Positions 60,629-64,000 of a stretch of DNA of 64,000 nt are shown here, piece after piece (the stretch's first letter is position 1; every line of letters starts with the position of its first letter). Below the pieces are notes generated by a model. That model was not told where the DNA came from. It saw only the letters and a program-made list of their open reading frames with translations, and ran no database searches. The position numbers and the translations under genes are program-made. Origin of the DNA: Parasponia andersonii (Eukaryota; Streptophyta; Magnoliopsida; Rosales; Cannabaceae); assembly GCA_002914805.1 (NCBI GenBank), contig JXTB01000124.1, positions 285,010 through 349,009 of the forward strand, in the 5' to 3' direction.

Positions 60629-62236
60629 TATTAGAATAATGTCTTATAAAGTTGTTTGTTATTTAGACATTATAGATAATATTTATTGGATTATTTAGTA
60701 TCTATTTGTTATTAATAAATTCCATGTTATGAATTTTTATTTCATTTATGTCTCATCGATATATATGTGATGTGTATCTTTATCTTATATAAATATCTAA
60801 AAGATTCCAATACATGAAATGAGTAATAAAGAATTATTCGTATAATGTGTTCATATGTGGGAGACATTATATTCTTTATTTCATTATATCTAAATTAAAT
60901 TATTCGTATTCTGCATATTAAAGATGGAATACTTTACTATGCTATAGAATGTAGTGTTGTCTATTTAATTAATTAAGTCTCTAATTGTCGAAGTGAGTCT
61001 TCGAATAGAAACACTAGTATGTTATAAGAAAGATATAACAGCATCGAACAAGACCTAGTGAAATAGAATTTGAGATTAAGTGCTGTAACTCAAATTTCTA
61101 ATTTTACTAATCTAGCACTATTGTAGAAGACCTTAATCCTAGTGATTAACAAACTTACTTTCATGTGTTTTGTCTTTTTGAGTTACTAAAGGACTAGTTC
61201 TGATTTATGATTCGAACTTCGGTATCTTAGAAGATAAGGTATATGAAATGTGTAGAACGTTTTTCATGATGGACAACATGTCTATGATGTCACTTTGAGT
61301 TTTTTTAAGTACTTGGATAATATAAACCAGGGTCCCAGTATTCACTATGTGAATTTGACTGTGTTAGTATAAGCAGATACAAATACCGTAGTCAACTACT
61401 ATCTATTAGATGAAAAATGGCATCTCAAAAGTAAATATATACTAGAGGGGTAATACGGTAATTTCACCTTATTAGTACGACATTGCATTTGGGGTATGTC
61501 TACAGGTATAGTATATGCTAAATGGATCAAGCTAATTAATTGTTAATAAGCTTCACGAAAAATAAATGACATTTAGTCCAAGAGTTCAATATTGGGCCTA
61601 TAGTGGTATGCCCCATTATTAATGAACAAAGCCCAATCATAATTAAGAGTTAATTATGATAGTGGATATATGGTCTATTAGAGCTTGGGCTTTATGGATC
61701 CATCTGATCCTCTGTCTAGCTCAAATTAAGGCCCATTAAGGTTTACTAATCTCTCTAAAGTTAAGAGAAAAGTTCTCTAGCAACCAGACACAAGTGTTAC
61801 ACGTGAAACACCCCATTGAGAAGAGAGTGTCACATGAAAAACACAGAGAGAGAGAGAGCAGAGAAAATCGACCACCACTAGGGATTCACTGTCCTTAGTA
61901 TTTTGGCCATTTCGGAGAAATCGGTTCAAGAAGATTGTCTTCTTGTTCATCTGCGGATCTCTTTGTTGGGAATAAAGAAGGTGACCACCCACCGGATCAA
62001 TCAAACGGCTTTCGAGAATAGACGGGAAGATGAGAGGGTTGTGGAACGAATCCAAATATTATTCTTGTTTAGATCAAGAGATAATTTATGTTAGATCACA
62101 ATCCGAAACATTCTGTAAAAAGAAAAATTTGAAACGACCAATTCTGCTACGTTTTTTGATTTTACAAAACTATGGTGTTCTTGAAAATGATTTTATGAAA
62201 ATATTTTTCAGAAATTTATTCTAACCAACACCAGCA
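60629..62236 (+). mobile_element. Probable solo LTR (about 1.6 kb) nested in LINE
   Basis: The LINE sequence is interrupted exactly at a repeated tatagtat (60624-60631 and 62237-62244); the LINE zf-RVT region resumes right after. Taking the first five bases (tatag) as target duplication, the insert starts tattagaataatg and ends aacaccagca, i.e. TA...CA. It contains no transposase or retroviral domain; small open stretches near 61780-62220 look incidental. A single LTR left by recombination is the best fit; a non-autonomous element of another class is not excluded. Strand is unproven. Confidence 0.55.
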
Positions 62237-62244
62237 TATAGTAT

Positions 62245-62560
62245 AGAAGAGAAAATAGATGGTTTTGGGGAATTAATAGCTCATGTACTTTCACAGTTAA
62301 AAGCCTCTATCAAGTAGTGATATTTGATAGATGTGAGAGTAGAGAGAATCATATTGACTTTTGGAAAGTTCCTTGGAAGATTAAGATTCATTCTTGACAC
62401 CGTATCATGTGGCGGAGAATTGCTCATAAGATTTTTCTGGTTAAAGAAAAATAAAATAGCTTGTTCCCCATTAAAGATAGAACATGCTTGTTCTATAATC
62501 AAGAGAATGAAGATATCTGACACCTTTTCTGGAAATATCCTACTATAAAGTACATTTGGT
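62245..62560 (+). pseudogene. LINE zf-RVT region relic
   Basis: NRWFWGINSSCTFTVKSLYQV and DFWKVPWKIKIHS correspond to the conserved plant LINE segment between reverse transcriptase and RNase H. Stops occur soon after. Confidence 0.7.
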
Positions 62561-62888
62561 TTTCTTCATTGTAGGGTGTGAGGACAGATTGCTTCATATT
62601 TGAGAATCCTTTAGACTAGTGTAGTCATCTATTCTTGGGAGCGATTATTCCTATGGATTGCCAGAACTTTGATGATTTCTTATGTTTGCGGCTTTTTGTG
62701 TCGAATTAATCTAGAAGGAACGCAATTCTATTCTTCGTGAGAATAGAGCGATGGATATTGAAAGCATGATTATAAGTATACAGAATTCCATGATGGTCTA
62801 TTCTCAAGTGGCTTTACAAGATACAGAGAATATGACCTCTTTCATGAAGTTATGGACCCTAACGCCCCCTCCATAAGTAAAGATTAAT

Positions 62889-63314
62889 GTGGACATGGCA
62901 TTGAGATTAGATTTTCCAGTGGCAGCAGTCGTGGCACGAGATAATCATGGAAGCATTTTAGCAATACAATTTAAGGACGTTCTCTGCATAGACTCAACCT
63001 TTGGAGAAGATTCTGCTATCCTTCTGGTAGTTAAGATGTTGGCTGCTAATGGATGGAAACTTGCAATGAATGAATCTAACCTCAAGGATCTAATTGACAA
63101 ATGGAATATGAAGAAAGAAATGCCATGGGGAACTAGGTCCATCTTTGATGAAGTTCGGCTCTTATCTAGTGTTTTTACTAATATTGTCTTTAATTATATA
63201 TCGCGCAATGCTAATTTTATGGCTCATAATTTAGCGAATTGGGCTTGTCATTGTAATAGTTTTGGTTTTTTTAACTATGTCCCAAATATTGGAGGGTGTT
63301 TGTTCAGATTATAG
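62889..63314 (+). CDS. LINE RNase H-like terminal domain (relic reading frame)
   Basis: An open stretch of about 141 codons. Just upstream the reading is KINVDMALRLDFPVAAVVARD, the RVT_3 RNase H opening with its Asp. The middle Glu block is altered (GEDSAILLVVKMLAANGW). The end carries YISRNANFMAHNLANWA, the usual R.aN..AH.LA motif. It is the tail of LINE ORF2, not an independent gene; the 3' UTR and A-tail follow within 100 bp. Confidence 0.8.
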   Translation: MDMALRLDFPVAAVVARDNHGSILAIQFKDVLCIDSTFGEDSAILLVVKMLAANGWKLAMNESNLKDLIDKWNMKKEMPWGTRSIFDEVRLLSSVFTNIVFNYISRNANFMAHNLANWACHCNSFGFFNYVPNIGGCLFRL

Positions 63315-63420
63315 GACCTGACCTTTGTTTGGCCTTATTTTGTTGGGCTTGTCAATCATTGTACTTGTCCTTTTTTGCAATGGAATACGTCTTATTTTAT
63401 CCAAAAAAAAGTTCATAAAT

Positions 63421-64000
63421 AGAGGCAAAATATAAGCTCACGAAAAAAAAAATATATACATATATTGACAACTCTTAATATATGTTAGTTACTTCTACTA
63501 TACTAGGAATTCTAAATACACATTCTTTTACGCTTTTTTAGTCTTAGTGATTACAATATTGATTCCATATTTATTCAATTTTACATTTTAATTAATAATA
63601 TTACAAATTATGAGATGCAAATGTGGGCCTAAGCCAATAGGTCGGCCTAGGCTTGTCCTGGTATAGTGTCAACCAACTCTGACACTACAGCTAGCCCAAC
63701 CTAGCTTGTAACGTGCTAGGCCATGATATTGTAGCTCTTAGGCCTGCCTAGCCCGACCCATCAAAGGTCACAGGATGGATTAAACTTGGGTCAAGATGAG
63801 ATAGTATATTATGGCCCATCACGAGCTGGTTTACTTAGGCCCACAATGGGCCGGCCTGCCTATTTTGTTTTTGGAAAAAAAATTCTCAATTTGCAAAATA
63901 TAGAAAGTTTAATTTATAAATATATTTATATTCATATTTACATGTATGAGTGTTAATATATATATGTATTATATATGTGTATACACATGGGTCCCTATCC
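63421..64000. other. Right edge, GGCC-rich repetitive sequence
   Basis: After 200 bp of AT-rich DNA, 63626-63860 is rich in GGCC/GCCC words (ggcctaagcc, ggcctaggc, gcctagcccgaccc, gggccggcctg), a pattern met near ends of some plant DNA transposons. No coding sequence is visible and the window ends before a boundary can be found. Confidence 0.4.

Larger units (their letters stand above)
57307..63408 (+). mobile_element. 5'-truncated L1-type LINE with two nested insertions
   Basis: Flanked by a 12-bp direct repeat aagttcataaat (57295-57306 and 63409-63420) with an A-rich tail immediately before the second copy, as expected for target-primed insertion. Domains in order: apurinic endonuclease (57473 to about 58170), reverse transcriptase (about 58660-60130), zf-RVT (about 62245-62560) and a plant-LINE RNase H (62889-63314). 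The 5' end starts just before the endonuclease, so the first reading frame is missing. Many stops show it is inactive. A SINE (59512-59680) and a 1.6-kb LTR-like block (60629-62236) interrupt it. Confidence 0.9.

Noticed and set aside
61777..62224. Small open stretches near the right end of the LTR-like insert
   Set aside because: Short, overlapping on both strands and without motifs; consistent with a U5-like region.

Overview
The window is nuclear DNA from a flowering plant, most likely a eudicot. It is AT-rich, its genes carry GT-AG introns, and plant-type Ty1/copia, Ty3/gypsy, LINE, SINE and MITE-like sequences fill the gaps. I cannot name the species. All exon limits are my reading of splice sites and frame, without transcript support.

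Left third (1-25.2 kb), mostly genic. HIPL2-like (complement 1383-5327, 7 exons) is a secreted, probably GPI-anchored glucose/sorbosone-dehydrogenase-like protein. A decayed second HIPL copy (about 8078-8560), a foldback MITE and an 89-bp duplication lie downstream. ELF5-like (complement 10382-15093, 9 exons) is a WBP11-domain, proline-rich nuclear protein; one ambiguous base (n, 11833) breaks its frame. A P-type mitochondrial PPR gene (16101-18220) is divergent from ELF5 across a 1-kb interval with TCP-type site II motifs. From memory, HIPL2 and ELF5 are also neighbours in Arabidopsis (At5g62630/At5g62640), so this block looks ancestral. A short gypsy-like remnant (19914-22346) precedes the first of three nodulin-like/NFD4-like MFS transporter genes.

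Middle (23-48 kb): a same-strand MFS family split by transposons. Copy A (23066-25220) and copy B (44402-47717) have open two-exon frames. The middle copy (38249-41206) is a pseudogene with frameshifts and deletions. Between A and the pseudogene lie copia element 1 (plus, 26365 to about 31338) and copia element 2 (minus, 32274-37508, perfect AAATA target duplication, unusual TA...CA LTR ends). A probable solo LTR (41724-42540) lies between the pseudogene and B.

Right third (48-64 kb): transposon graveyard. Copia element 3 (49171-55866) is heavily decayed. A 5'-truncated L1-type LINE (57307-63408, 12-bp target duplication) carries two later insertions: a 169-bp tRNA-like SINE in its reverse transcriptase and a 1.6-kb probable solo LTR before its zinc-finger region. 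About 26-27 kb of the 64 kb is recognisable transposon.

I found no operon-like gene system, CRISPR, rRNA or convincing tRNA gene. The most informative structures are the LINE/SINE/LTR nest, the MFS cluster with a dead middle copy, the HIPL2-ELF5 linkage, and several repeat structures no gene explains.
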